In this document: in pieces, positions 42,749 to 53,118 of the stretch
Layout: every line of letters begins with the position of its first letter
Position numbering within the stretch: position 1 is the first letter of the stretch
Origin: Hyposmocoma kahamanoa
Lineage: Eukaryota > Arthropoda > Insecta > Lepidoptera > Cosmopterigidae
Assembly: GCF_003589595.1 (NCBI RefSeq)
Contig: NW_020653718.1
Span: 3,182,158 to 3,246,157, forward strand
Direction of reading: 5' to 3'
DNA: 64,000 bases
Notes under the pieces: model-generated
What the model was told of the DNA's origin: nothing
What the model saw: only the letters and a program-made list of their open reading frames with translations
Database searches by the model: none
Position numbers and translations under genes: made by a program

Positions 42749-42958
42749 GGAGGTAGCCTAACGGGAGTACGGTTTCTTCTCAATTGGTTCGAATCCCAGT
42801 GGCAGCAACTACCTATGACTGTAATTCCTAAATTGCGTACATTCGGAATGCTTAGGAGCTAACGGTAATGGAAAACATCATAATGAAACCTTTATGTCGA
42901 AGATGGTTAACAATCTTCATTGGTCTAAGGTTTTATGAGTTCACTATGATGATGATAA
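42749..42958 (+). mobile_element. SINE with tRNA-like head and RTE tail
   Basis: Box A TAGCCTAACGGG (42754-42765), box B GGTTCGAATCC (42786-42796), then AATGGAAAACATCATAATGA, AACC-TATGTCGAAGATGG and a terminal ATGATGATGATAA. Head, body and tail are complete, so this is a good reference copy for the family. Confidence 0.85.
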
Positions 42959-43102
42959 CTTGACCTAACCTAACCTAATCGTGTCTTTGCGATAAACATT
43001 CAACATATCCTGAAAGAACAACTGTTTCGTTATAATTCGGTTTTCGGTGTAATGAAAATTCGAACAAAAAAAATTTCGAGTTTGTGATAGGTTACCCTAG
43101 CT
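42955..43102. repeat. Interspersed repeat with CCTAA-rich start
   Basis: Second copy of the repeat at 820-1015. It starts with three perfect CCTAA units and ends GAGTTTGTGATAGGTTACCC, where a hAT-like element inserted. Confidence 0.7.
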
Positions 43103-43718
43103 CATAGTTTCCCAAAGTGGTCTCTACCCAGCTCCCACCGGGCGAGAGAGACAAACCTGTATTATCTATATAAATTACACCACATATATTATAATGTTTT
43201 CAAAGTCAAAGTCAAAGTCAAAGATTATTTATTCCATAGGTAAAATAAATTTACACTTGAAATCACCACATTTAAGCTACTGCTCGTTCACTACGCTGAC
43301 CTCCCTGAGAAGAACGAGTAAGAAACTCTAGGGATTGCTCTTTTCAAATAAACTTAAATGCTATGGAGTACACTTTGAATCAAATTTGTGTGGATTCTGG
43401 AGCCGTGTCGTCTTTCCATACATCTTTATCTAACACGTAGTCTTCAATTTTGTAATATGATTTTTCGATCAAAATATTTTTAATGTAGTTTTTTAAACTT
43501 AGGAAATGATAAACTTAATGTATGCTCCGGAATCTTATTGTAAAAACGTATACAATTCCCCATAAAAGAGTTGTTTACCTTGGTTAAACGAAATCGTAAT
43601 CGATATTATAATAATCGATAATCGTAATCGTAATTCAATAATTTTTTGCGGGAGTCGGCGTTGAAATTGTTCTATTTTGCCTAAGTGGTCGGTGAACCAA
43701 AAAGTTTGGGAAACTATG
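43103..43718. mobile_element. hAT-like element carrying a LINE insertion
   Basis: The ends CATAGTTTCCCAAAGTGG (43103) and GTTTGGGAAACTATG (to 43718) are inverted and have the sequence style of hAT termini (CAGTGGTTCCCAAACT). Flanking octamers CCCTAGCT and GTCTAGTT match at only 5 of 8, so the TSD is weak. A CR1/Jockey-type LINE occupies about 43200-43600. Confidence 0.6.
43201..43605 (-). pseudogene. CR1/Jockey-type LINE, 5'-truncated, with (AAAGTC)n end
   Basis: The minus strand begins KVNNSFMGNCIRFYNKIPEH, then T, a typical C-terminal motif. It passes CTCTAGAGTTTCTTACTCGT and ends in GAATAAATAATCTTTGACTT with TTTGAC repeats (43201-43223 on plus). It lies inside the hAT-like element. Confidence 0.85.
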
Positions 43719-43724
43719 GTCTAG

Positions 43725-44640
43725 TTCCCTGATAATGGAAAGGGGAAGGCGTAATTAAATCGTGCAATTCCATCGCACACTCCCAGAAATTCAGATAGTT
43801 TGAAGTAATAGAATTGTAAAACTGTAGCATTGGCTAGGTGGTGTTCTGAGGGATCACCAACAGCAGTATTCCGGCGAGACTCGTTAGGCGGGCGTGGGTA
43901 GTCTTCGGCCCAGAGCGGGAGCGATACCGGGTATTTATATCCAGGCCCCGGATAACTCGATTTGTTCGAATGAAAAGCACATAATCACATTTAAGAACAA
44001 AAAAAAAGGAACGTCATGTTTAAGTTGTCGAAATTATTCGTAAACAAATGAAATTATGCTACATTCACGGAGTTTTAATGGAGAAAGAAAGTGTTTAGAG
44101 CGTCTAGAGTGCTTACATACGCATGAGTACTAGAGAATTCAAGTATACAACTGTTCCCATAAACATCCACCAAAGAGAATTGAAAAAATTTAGGAAACAA
44201 AAGTGTTTCGTAAAGAAGCTGCCTCCAATATCTAAATTTCGTCATCCCTAAAGTGTTAAAATACAATTTGAAAAATTTACTTTGAACTTCAATCTAAGGG
44301 GAAAACGCTATAGTTTTATTGGCCCTCAACCTTACTTGCGTTGTAAAAAACTCACGGGAAAATACAGGGTGATTCCATTAGATTTATAACACAACCTTGT
44401 TTCATTATAAACAAGAGTTCACAAGCGTATAAATTATAGAAGGGAAAATTATATCCACACAATGGCAAACGATAAATCATTGGGAGACAAAAGTTGCACA
44501 GAAATGGATATAGAACCATTTCATATTTGTATTCTACTTGACATTTATAAGTAGAGAGGGATTAACATTGAAAGTAAACTGATTTTGGATCTAAGTCGCG
44601 TATAATTTTTTTTCCAAACAAAGTGAGAAGGTAAAGTCAA
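43725..44640. other. Mostly unique stretch, no supported gene
   Basis: A GC-rich patch (about 43845-43935) stays open for about 36 codons on the minus strand (SRSGPKTTHARLTSLAGILL). I could not assign it; it may be a decayed transposon. Confidence 0.35.
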
Positions 44641-44647
44641 AATCTCA

Positions 44648-44780
44648 GTCGAAAACAATTACTGTCATATAAGCAACACTCAACCCAATTGACAGAGAAC
44701 GTCAAAAAGTGCAGCTTCAATCGCATCATGCGTTTTTTAATCGGTCGAGTGTTACTTATTTGGCAGTAACTGTTTTGGAC
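44648..44780. mobile_element. Foldback element
   Basis: 38-base arms (44648-44685 and 44743-44780) are inverted with about six mismatches and a 57-base loop. Left arm begins GTCGAAAACAATTACTGTCA. No flanking TSD was seen. The 68-codon minus-strand frame over it is incidental. Confidence 0.6.
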
Positions 44781-44947
44781 GGACGTCATACCGAGAACGA
44801 TGGAACAGGGCGTGTAAAGAACCAGTGATTGTTTCGAGTCCAACCTACGTATATCCTGCTATACGTATACCCTGTACTCTGAGTACCAACAAAACTAACG
44901 CCGGAATATTACTCGAAACAACCGCACTAAAACTTTTTTTATTATAA

Positions 44948-45170
44948 CACGCCTGTCTATAACAGCTGTAGTTGCCGTTCAGAGCTTTAAATCAAAGTGA
45001 TCGGTACCGCCACTGCGCCTGTCACAATGAGACATAAGTTGACAAGTCCCTTGTGCCTGTCATTTCACCAGCACCGTTGCCCTTCGAAACCAGAACGCAG
45101 TAATGCTCATTATTATTGCTTGGCGGCAGCAATAAGTAAGCAGTACTTCCCTGTACAAATTCTTTCACAG
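44948..45170 (-). repeat. Family 1 repeat, nearly full
   Basis: ACGCCTGTCTATAACAGCTG to CCTGTACAAATTCTTTCACA. The 3' GTGACGGGACGAAC end and the 5' GGAGCTCTACTGC end are lost. Confidence 0.85.
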
Positions 45171-45174
45171 TTTC

Positions 45175-45490
45175 GTCAAAACTTGGTAAAACTATATTGT
45201 TGATGTTTTTATTACATATATACTGGGTGCAACAAAATGATGCGACCACATTACAATTGTTACGTAGCCGGAACGAACTTCAGCTAAAATAATAATAATA
45301 ATAAATTTTTGCGATAAAAATTTCTGACAGCCAACCAACAACGACAACCAGCTTTCTATCAATCATATTATTAAGTAAATATCATAAACACGATATAATA
45401 ATAAAAGTGTGTAAAAAGAAATTAATTGCAATTTTTTCTACAAAAATGTGTATTTTTTTCGTTTTTGTGTACGGACACATAACATTTTTT
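45175..45490. other. AT-rich stretch with (AAT)n
   Basis: Short AAT microsatellite at about 45288-45304. No other feature. Confidence 0.4.
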
Positions 45491-45493
45491 TAA

Positions 45494-45635
45494 CGCACAC
45501 ACTCATTGCCTAGCACTAGGCAAACCCTGTATCGCGGGTTCCATGTACATACACCAATTGTATGTCTGTTATTTGTTTGTCTATAACCACAAATTGCACT
45601 CAAACTTACATTCGGGACCTCGGCATGGCAGTCTT
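45494..45635 (-). mobile_element. tRNA-Gly-like SINE, degraded
   Basis: On the minus strand, AAGACTGCCATGCCGAGGTC retains the anticodon side, box B is deleted, and the body with TGTGGTTATAGACAAACAAA and CTAGGCAATGAGTGTGTGCG is present. A GTATGTCTGTTATTTGTTTG insertion-like duplication lies in the middle. Confidence 0.8.
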
Positions 45636-45639
45636 ACAA

Positions 45640-46060
45640 AGTATTTAATTTAATGAAATGTGGTTTACAGCTTTTCAATGGGTCGATAATTACTAATATT
45701 CTTATACATTTCTTCTGTAGAGTCTACTTTATGAACTAAAAATCTGTATAAAAATACGAGATTCCTCAAAACAAACCTTATCTGAGACTTAGCGTTACTT
45801 TCGCCATGATACATCTGTGAGCAAATTGTTTTTGAAATCACGACTTTTTCAATAAACCCCGTTGCTCCACCCGTTTGCCGGTGAACTTTCAAGATATTTT
45901 ATTTATGACTGTCACGCTTTCTAATACTTTTAGCATTGGTTTGTGTAGAACACAGTTTTGTGGATTAACTTTAAAATTCATGTAAAACAAAACAGTGCGA
46001 CCATATTTCCACTTGTGATCGTAATCGTGATAACAAACAACTGTTTTTAATATGATCACA
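45640..46060. other. AT-rich stretch, nothing recognised
   Basis: Two minus-strand frames (75 and 78 codons) lack any domain. Confidence 0.4.
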
Positions 46061-46070
46061 AATCTTTTGA

Positions 46071-46197
46071 TTACGAGGTCCCGGGTTCGATTCCCGAGCC
46101 GGGAGAAATATTTGTATTCCGACATTTATTTACATGTGTAATTTGAGATTGTCTATGTGTGTGTAGTGCAGGGCTATGAGTGTGTGCGAAAAAAAAA
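46071..46197 (+). mobile_element. tRNA-Gly-like SINE, 5'-truncated
   Basis: Starts at ATTACGAGGTCCCGGGTTCG with perfect box B GGTTCGATTCC. The body is shortened before GCAGGGCTATGAGTGTGTGC and an A run. Confidence 0.85.
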
Positions 46198-46434
46198 TTG
46201 TTGTCAATAAAAATATTTCTTTATTATTCTTGTATTAAAATTAGCTCGTATGCTTAAGAGTTTTAAAGAATACAAACTGATTTTAATAATAAAAAAAGGT
46301 TTAGACATTTCAACACATAATATTATGTATACATATTATTATGATAAATTTCTCTATTTTAAATTCAATCGGATCTTAAGTTTATTGATGTTTGTAATAA
46401 AGTTTAATAAAAAAACACATTCACCACTTTTACG

Positions 46435-46545
46435 TCCGACCGACCAATCACAGCGATGCGCAACTTGGCAGCGGCGTTGGAGTTTGAAATTGTTTATGAC
46501 ATTTCGTCACATATTTTGAATTAGGTGTCGATCGTTATTTATATT
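46435..46545 (+). promoter_or_regulatory. Possible promoter of the 46548 frame
   Basis: ACCGACCAATCACAGCGATG (CCAAT box) and a GCAGCGGCGTTGG patch lie about 100 bases upstream of an ATG in a decent context (TTCAATGGC). Inference from position only. Confidence 0.2.
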
Positions 46546-46547
46546 CA

Positions 46548-46691
46548 ATGGCAGGTCAGTTTAATTCTTATTTATTTGACGATAAAGTTGAAGGTCGCGT
46601 TTTTGCAGAAGAGCCATTGAACTCGGAAACGAATGTACAGACATACCGCATTGAGCAAGAATCGATTAGTACGATCCGTGATCCTATGTGA
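46548..46691 (+). CDS. Candidate short or first-exon coding frame (47 aa)
   Basis: Reads MAGQFNSYLFDDKVEGRVFA, then continues with EEPL, TNVQTYRIEQESIS and IRDPM to a stop. The composition is polar and acidic, unlike the K/I/F/L/Y-rich chance frames around it. The ATG follows a CCAAT-containing, GC-richer patch. I do not recognise the protein. It could be a genuine first exon (a GT lies at the end, CCTATGTGACG), a decayed gene fragment, or chance. No second exon was found. Confidence 0.25.
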   Translation: MAGQFNSYLFDDKVEGRVFAEEPLNSETNVQTYRIEQESISTIRDPM

Positions 46692-46694
46692 CGT

Positions 46695-46745
46695 TGACGT
46701 TCTCAGTTCAAATTTAAATTCAAACAATCATTTATTCATAGGAAA
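46695..46745 (-). repeat. Possible LINE 3' end
   Basis: AAATTTAAATTCAAACAATC then TTTATTCATAGG mirrors, in reverse, a CR1-type 3' end (GAATAAATGATTG plus TTTGAA repeats). Too short to confirm. Confidence 0.3.
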
Positions 46746-46749
46746 TGAA

Positions 46750-47585
46750 ACTATTTTTCCGGATTTAAATCGCGTATATTTGTTTTTTCAAACAAACCGA
46801 CGTTTCGGGCCCTTTACAGGTCCCATGGTCACGGTTGACTGAGGTGGTACAGTCTTCAACCAGTTATGTCTAATATTGATGCAAACCACCCTATTTTTTC
46901 ACTATAGTTACAATAGTTATTAATTAAATACCTTATTTTTAATTTTACAAAGAAAACATTCCAATTTACGCTATATTGAGTTTTACAAATTATTTTATTG
47001 AATGAAATTTTTATTAAGTTCAATTTATTATTAATTATTAATAGAAATTAGAATAAACTAAAACATATTAATTAGTACTGCAGTATTATGTCTGTTTGGG
47101 ATTTTTCATTAGAGGAAATACTGGATCCCAAACTGGTGGTGTTAAAAAAAATGGAAAAGTAAAAAGCACAGAACTAAAGAAGTTGTATATTAATAAAACT
47201 TATATTTACTTACAAATACTATATAATGAACGTATCGAGTGGAGGTCCACAGTCTCTGCCTACCCCTGAATGGGTGACAGGCGAGATTTTTATGTATAAA
47301 TTTGTTCTATGTATTACAAATAAATTGTATCTCACTACCGTGCACGGGTTCCTAAAGAAGTTTAAACAAAAGTACCAGGACTTCATAATAAGAAAAGTGG
47401 TTACAGACCGATATTACAGAAAATAAACAAAAACAGCACGTTAGAACTAGATTTCCATAGACTTTTAAATAATGGTTGCAGTGGTTGTATTTCATTATTT
47501 TAATTTACTAGCAGAAAATGAGTTTTTTTTAAATACTGTTTTATTTTACTTTCAATGTAGTTTTTTCGCAAATGTATTAAAAAAC
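46750..47585. other. AT-rich stretch, no supported gene
   Basis: Contains CCGACGTTTCGGGCCCTTTA (about 46798), a motif I have seen in moth repeats, here isolated. The 66-codon frame at 47226-47426 is unrecognised. Confidence 0.35.
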
Positions 47586-47589
47586 GTCG

Positions 47590-47709
47590 TTTGATACACG
47601 TGCGGATTTGTCATTTTCACTTGTCTCGAGTCTTGACCCTCGCCTCTGGCTCGGGCCAAGAAGCCTCGAGACTCGTGAATAATGACTAACTTTCCGCACT
47701 TGTATCAAA
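47590..47709. mobile_element. Foldback MITE, 120 bp
   Basis: The left arm TTTGATACACGTGCGGATTT...CTTGTCTCGAG (47590-47630) is the inverse of the right arm (47665-47709). Complemented, the right arm reads TTTGATACAAGTGCGGAAAG...CACGAGTCTCGAG. The loop is about 34 bases of GC-richer sequence. No perfect TSD seen. Confidence 0.7.
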
Positions 47710-47714
47710 AATAA

Positions 47715-48090
47715 CTATGGTAAAATAAATTACCATCGAAAACGTCATTATTTAAGCTACTCGTTCATTATGCTGACTTCCCTGAGAAGAACGAGCAAGA
47801 AACTCTAGGGATTGCTCTTTTCAAATAAACTTAAATGCAATGGAATACACTTTGAATCAAATTTGTGTGGATTCTGGAGCCATCTCGTCTTTCCATACAT
47901 CTTTATCTAACACGTAGTCTTCAATTTTGTAATATAACTTTTCAGTTCAAATGCTTTTAATGTAAGTTTTAAACAAGAAATTATAATACAGAATCTTATT
48001 GTAAAAACGTATACAATTCCCCATAAAAACAATGATTTACTTTCGTTAAACGAAATCGTAGTACCTTGAGTTTGGACTTTTTTAAGGTCA
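47715..48090 (-). pseudogene. CR1/Jockey-type LINE remnant, second copy
   Basis: Near-identical in blocks to 43240-43600: AGAAGAACGAGCAAGAAACT, TTGAATCAAATTTGTGTGGA, CTTCAATTTTGTAATATAAC. The minus strand reads MGNCIRFYNKI and then diverges. No terminal AAAGTC repeat is left. Confidence 0.8.
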
Positions 48091-48094
48091 ACAT

Positions 48095-49345
48095 TATGGA
48101 CATCTTCAATTAGTGTAAGGATCTCAGTCATAAAGTGAATATTTACTTTGTTATAATAATATGGTAACCTCAGTCTGATGCTGCAACCAGGACAGCCTGC
48201 ACACTACACAACTCCTCAACTTTTTAGCGAAAAAGTATCGTGTATAGGTTTATTACATTAATTTCGACTAGTTGTTAGCTTACGAATCTGGGGTTTTAAA
48301 ATTTTAATTTAATAAGTTATAATCGAAAACAATTTATAAATCTAAAACGTAAGACATATAATACATTAATGCAGTTCGATTATATAAATACATCTACCAA
48401 ATTGTAAATGGTTTTGTTCTGAGTGTGTACTTGTCCTGGACAGGATATTCTAGTATTAATTACTAATAGTGCGGCTTGCTTTCCAGCAAATTAACATCCT
48501 GTTAGAAATAAACTTAACTGGAAATTGAATCGAGGTTGCACGAGGACTATTATCTATTAACACGTTCACACTACATGTCCACAAGTGCATATAAAAGCCT
48601 TCTTGCAACCGATCGAGTCAATCGTACTGAAGCATCATTAATATTGTATGTACAGAATTTCAATAACTTAAATATTTATAGCATTACTAAGATAAATTTG
48701 GTTAATTATCTTTTTATTGAGTCTATTAACTGATTAGCAAAATTAAGATTGAAGATTTTCGAAATACTTTCTCCCATTGACAAAAATAAATATAAGTATG
48801 AATGAACACTGCAAAACGATAATTCTATGGCATATGTAACACATGATTACAGTTAAATTAGTAAATAGACATATATCATTTGTTATTTTAATATTTTAGG
48901 CCACCGAAATCGTTATAAGAGTTAATAATTTATCTTCTAGAAAATAAAATAGTCACCCAAAATAATAATAACAATATGCCAGATAATGATATTAATAACC
49001 TTGTCTCAGACTAAGAAGTGCCAAAGCAACGAATAAATTTCAGGGCACTCCCCAGCACAGTCAGACCAGAACCGATTCAGGTAAATAACTTTGAAACTGA
49101 AATGAATATAAATTTAACATACTAAAGGAACTTGACATTACAATAACAACAAAAGATCCCACTATTACAGATAAACATAATACGACTTTCTAAGATACAA
49201 GTCTAATACGGTAAACTCATAAATTCCTGATGAAAGGAACATACTGGTACAAGGTACAAAGCAATGCATAGATATTGATGTATATACCGTGAAAGGCACT
49301 ATGAATTGTATCACGGTTCCCACACGAGAGAAAGCTTAGGGTCAG
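48095..49345. other. Long AT-rich stretch, no supported gene
   Basis: No repeat family in common with the rest of the window was recognised. Confidence 0.4.
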
Positions 49346-49348
49346 GAA

Positions 49349-49370
49349 ATGCGTTGCCATGGCAACGCAT
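49349..49370. promoter_or_regulatory. Perfect palindrome containing an RFX X-box
   Basis: A 22-bp perfect palindrome. Its core GTTGCCATGGCAAC (49354-49367) fits the RFX X-box consensus (GTNRCC, spacer, RGYAAC) in both halves. In animals such sites lie close upstream of ciliary genes. No gene is identified here, so function is inferred. Confidence 0.4.
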
Positions 49371-49374
49371 AACA

Positions 49375-50180
49375 TAAACAGTACACTAATTTGCGCTCAG
49401 CTCGAAGAGATATACCAGGAGATCACGAACGAAAGTGAGGTAACAGAAGGAAGTTGTTGAATCGAAATCTTATTGCGAATCTTGTGTGAGGTTAGGCAAT
49501 TGCGTAATACAAGACATTGGTTAATACAACAGATCCTAATAAATTTAATAAATGCTGGTATTTTGAAATTTCCTTGTTACGATTGTAATTGGACCCTTTC
49601 TGTGGTTACCGAATAAAATTACTGAAAAACAAAGATGAACATCACGATTCGATTTCAACTGCCAAATCGCTATTCCGTTACAATTTGAGAGCAGTTAAAC
49701 TACTTTCGGTGATATTGGAAGGGAACTGCCGTCAATTAGAGATAAGAGATCTTATGATGCAGTACAATTAGAGATTTCCCTTTAATAAAGAAGTAAATAA
49801 AGCCGACATAATGACATGAGTGGTCTCGTGAAAGCTTATATATTTTGAAAATATAGTACGAGTCACAAAGTCATCAACTTATCTGTAATGTGACAAAGAC
49901 AAATAAAGCTAAATAAAGTATCTCCGTATACACTAGCAACAACACTCACGTCGTCACTTTCCTAACTGCTGTATCTGGCGTATTGGTCTTAACAGAGTCA
50001 GACATATGATATAATTGAGCTTAGTAAAATGGACAATCTTATTGGTCATTGTCGAAATTTATTGGCAGAAAAATTTTGACGCGACAAACCTCTAGAAGTG
50101 GCGAACATAAACGACCCCTTGAAAAATGTACTTAACGTTGTTAAATTAGATCTTAATCGGCAGAGTAACGATATCAAACC
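49375..50180. other. AT-rich stretch downstream of the X-box
   Basis: A 60-codon frame (49589-49771) with segments such as KSLFRYNLRAVKLLSVILEG looks somewhat protein-like but is unrecognised and may be chance. Confidence 0.3.
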
Positions 50181-50184
50181 TATC

Positions 50185-50590
50185 TTTTTTTATATGCAAT
50201 AGACACACGCTTGGTCACAATCTCACCTGATGATAAGGGACGATGTGACCGACGATAGAGCGCGTTTGCCTATTCACTCTAGCCTTGAATAGCCCTAAAT
50301 TGTACTTTTCGGGAAATACAGATAGATTATTCCATTCCTTTTCTATACGCATCAGAAAGGAGGAAGCAAAGCGCTTAGTGCGAATAGGCGGTATATCAAC
50401 AACATAAGGAAGGAGTGTTCCGGACCTTCAAGTCGACCGAAGGAGGAACGGTAAGGATGGAACTAAATTGAAAACTTCCTGGGCATGCTCCCCGAAATGT
50501 ATCCGATAGAAAACGGCAAGCAGGCTACTTTCCTACGATGGTCGAGATTTTGTAGTTTCGACTCCACAAGAGAATTGTGGTTAACCTGGT
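50185..50590 (-). pseudogene. LINE reverse transcriptase C-terminal remnant
   Basis: The minus strand reads [20 protein letters not shown], then [18 protein letters not shown], the same motif as at 42470-42625. The 3' part aligns with 38190-38640. Better preserved than the other two copies. Confidence 0.85.
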
Positions 50591-50594
50591 TGTT

Positions 50595-52080
50595 CTGTAA
50601 AAAAAATCGGTCAATTTTCAAATAAGCATCTGATGGTTACTCAAAAGTAAATACATTAGTTACCTACACATAAAATTAAAAGCCTACACCAACCTCCTCG
50701 ATAGGACACAGGCAGCGTTAAATCATAAAGCGAAAGTGGTAACAGGTGATCGTTTATTGGTACAGACAAGTATTGACGAGTATCCGCGTCTTAATGTTGT
50801 TTCGATTGGCTTACGTTTATAGCAAGTACTTAACTTGGTTTTAGGGTTAAACTTTGCATAACTAAGAAGGTTTATATGTAATAAGAAATTTTTGCTTACA
50901 ATGAAATTAAACTATAAACTTTCTCTCTAACTGTACCACTTCTATCTTCTTTCCAATTATATTTGGTGTAAATTATAGTTTCTTTAAATTCCTAGTTAAA
51001 ACATTAAATGAAATCAGGAGTAAGTCTAAACATCTAAAAAAGGTCATGTAATTTTTTAAAGACAAGTAAACCTTCTTTGTATGAATTAGATAGATTTTGG
51101 ACCAAAACTCTCTCGCCGTAGGACTCCCACGTTACACCGTACATTATCCTTTATGTTATGTTCCAAAGCAATTACCACCTGTAAGTGAAAGGACTTCAAA
51201 TCCAACACGAGGATGACGCAATCATGTGCAACATTATTACAAATGGAATGCCTCCCGTCCATTGAGACACTCTTGGTATTTTAATTAAGGCTCTAACATT
51301 TTATTGGTCGGTATTTATCTAGCAACCACGCATTGACTGTAATTGCTCTGTGAGACATTAAAATGCACTTATACGGAAGTTATGTCGAGCATTGATGTAG
51401 TATTGGCGGTTATGTTTAAAATTGATGGATTAGTGCATATAACTTATGCTCAAAACAAGTAGTAGCTTACACGTATAATAAGCACTAATTGTCTACTGGT
51501 ACCAATTACCAGCTATAAGTAAAAGTCAATTAGAACTTGACCAAATTAAGAATTTTGATAAGTGTGTTGGTTTTAAATGGAAATTATACTTTGCAAAGAA
51601 TTAAATAAAATTATTAGAGAAAATAGCATTTTACGTTCACGATCGTAAATTCAGATTAGTAATGCCATTTTAATCCTTCATATCTTTTCCCTATTAACCC
51701 GCCCTGGAGCAAATTTGGAGTCTGCAATAAAAAGAGCTCGTCTAGAAGATGGCTATTCAATGACACTCTATATGAAGGTGTTTTTGTTTGTTGACCTCAG
51801 TAATCCAGTGATTAGCATGGCCACTTAATAAAGAAGCCTTGGATAGAACCAATATAAGAAATCAACTTCAGTTAATTGATTCCGGTCTGGGTGCTTCTCT
51901 TTCCACAAAAGCGTTATGGCCAGCAGTATTTAAACTAAAATTACAAGGAATAATGTTGCATTTTTTACCGCAGCTGGCAATACACAAAGCATATATAATG
52001 TCTTTGTTTATGTTGTTGTCAATAATCTATATTTTTATTTTATTTTTGTTTCCTTTCTTCCTATGTAATTGCGTGGTGTA
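50595..52080. other. Long AT-rich stretch, no supported gene
   Basis: The 80-codon frame at 51839-52081 ends in a hydrophobic run encoded by TTTATTTT-type DNA. Not called. Confidence 0.4.
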
Positions 52081-52104
52081 ATTCGTAGTGATATTCTTCT
52101 TCTT

Positions 52105-52475
52105 AAGGCTTCTCTCCTATCGGAGTTTGGTCAACATCATGGTAATCCTGACTTTAGAAGCTGCCGCTCTAAACAGCGAGGTGGTATTGCAGCCGAACCA
52201 TTCCCTCATTCGCCTTCCAACAACATTTCGTTTAACATCGATTTTGCCTTGGATGATGAGCTGAAGCAATTTGTACTTATTGCTCCTCATGACGTGGCTG
52301 AAGTACGACATCTTCTTGCATTTAATGGTGTTCATGAGCTCCTCTTTCTTTCACTTTCCTTTCTTCAGTTTGTTGAGTTCTTCTTTCTTTACATTTGCAA
52401 CCCGATCCCGCCACGAGATGCTCAAAATACGGCGGTAAATCCACATCTCAAAAACCTCGTAGTGATCAAATAAAT
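52105..52475 (-). pseudogene. RTE-type LINE reverse transcriptase C-terminus
   Basis: The minus strand reads FEMWIYRRILSISWRDRVAN (about 52385-52445), then VKKEEL, a single stop, and MNTIKCKKMSYFSHVMRSNK, YKLLQLIIQGKI, WFGCNTTSLFRAAASKVRI. This matches the moth pattern FEMW.YRRIL.ISW...V.N, LGH.MR...Y.LL.LI.QGK, WFG.....LFRAA..K. One in-frame stop remains, so it is a recent relic. Confidence 0.85.
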
Positions 52476-52479
52476 GTAT

Positions 52480-53115
52480 TTTCTTTCTGTTTTTTCTTTC
52501 GTTTTTAAAGGACAATGATTAAAATCACTCGCCCTCGCGCATGCGCGTTCATAAGTCATTCTAAATTAAAGCAACGACAAGTAATTAGCGTTGAAACTTG
52601 GTTCTTACATCCAATGCTATGTTCAGTTCACAATTTAAACGTTAATTAAAATAATCTGCTCTAACTTTTTTTCTGGTACAGAGGATGGAAATACTGCTCA
52701 ATTTGGAGTAGCTACTATTAGAGACTTTAGCAGGTACTAGCAAAAGTATCTTTTGTTTAAAGAATCTAGATTTGTTCCTAATGTAAAACTGCTTGCAACA
52801 TAAAATGATTCCCTTCATAACCGGCAATGGCTTAGGATGGATATTGAATGTAGTAAGATGACGGAGAAAGTACGCAGCAAATGTTGCAATGAATATTCCG
52901 CTCAATACTTATACAACTAAGTGGGATAATAAATTACTTAGACAAGATGATGAGGATCATTTTGCATAGCTTTTTATAATATTATTACGAACACGCGTTA
53001 ATTCATGTACATTTTTGAATAGTATTTAAGCATATGGAATGGATCAAAGGTAAACATAATTATAGGTTAATAACATCATCAATACATTCTACATCCCATT
53101 GAAGGCAGGAGTCTT
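52480..53115. other. AT-rich stretch, nothing recognised
   Basis: No feature supported. The 87-codon minus-strand frame (52642-52905) is unrecognised. Confidence 0.4.
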
Positions 53116-53118
53116 TTT

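Noticed and set aside
49589..49771. 60-codon frame downstream of the X-box
   Set aside because: No recognised domain. Too short to call despite the suggestive position.
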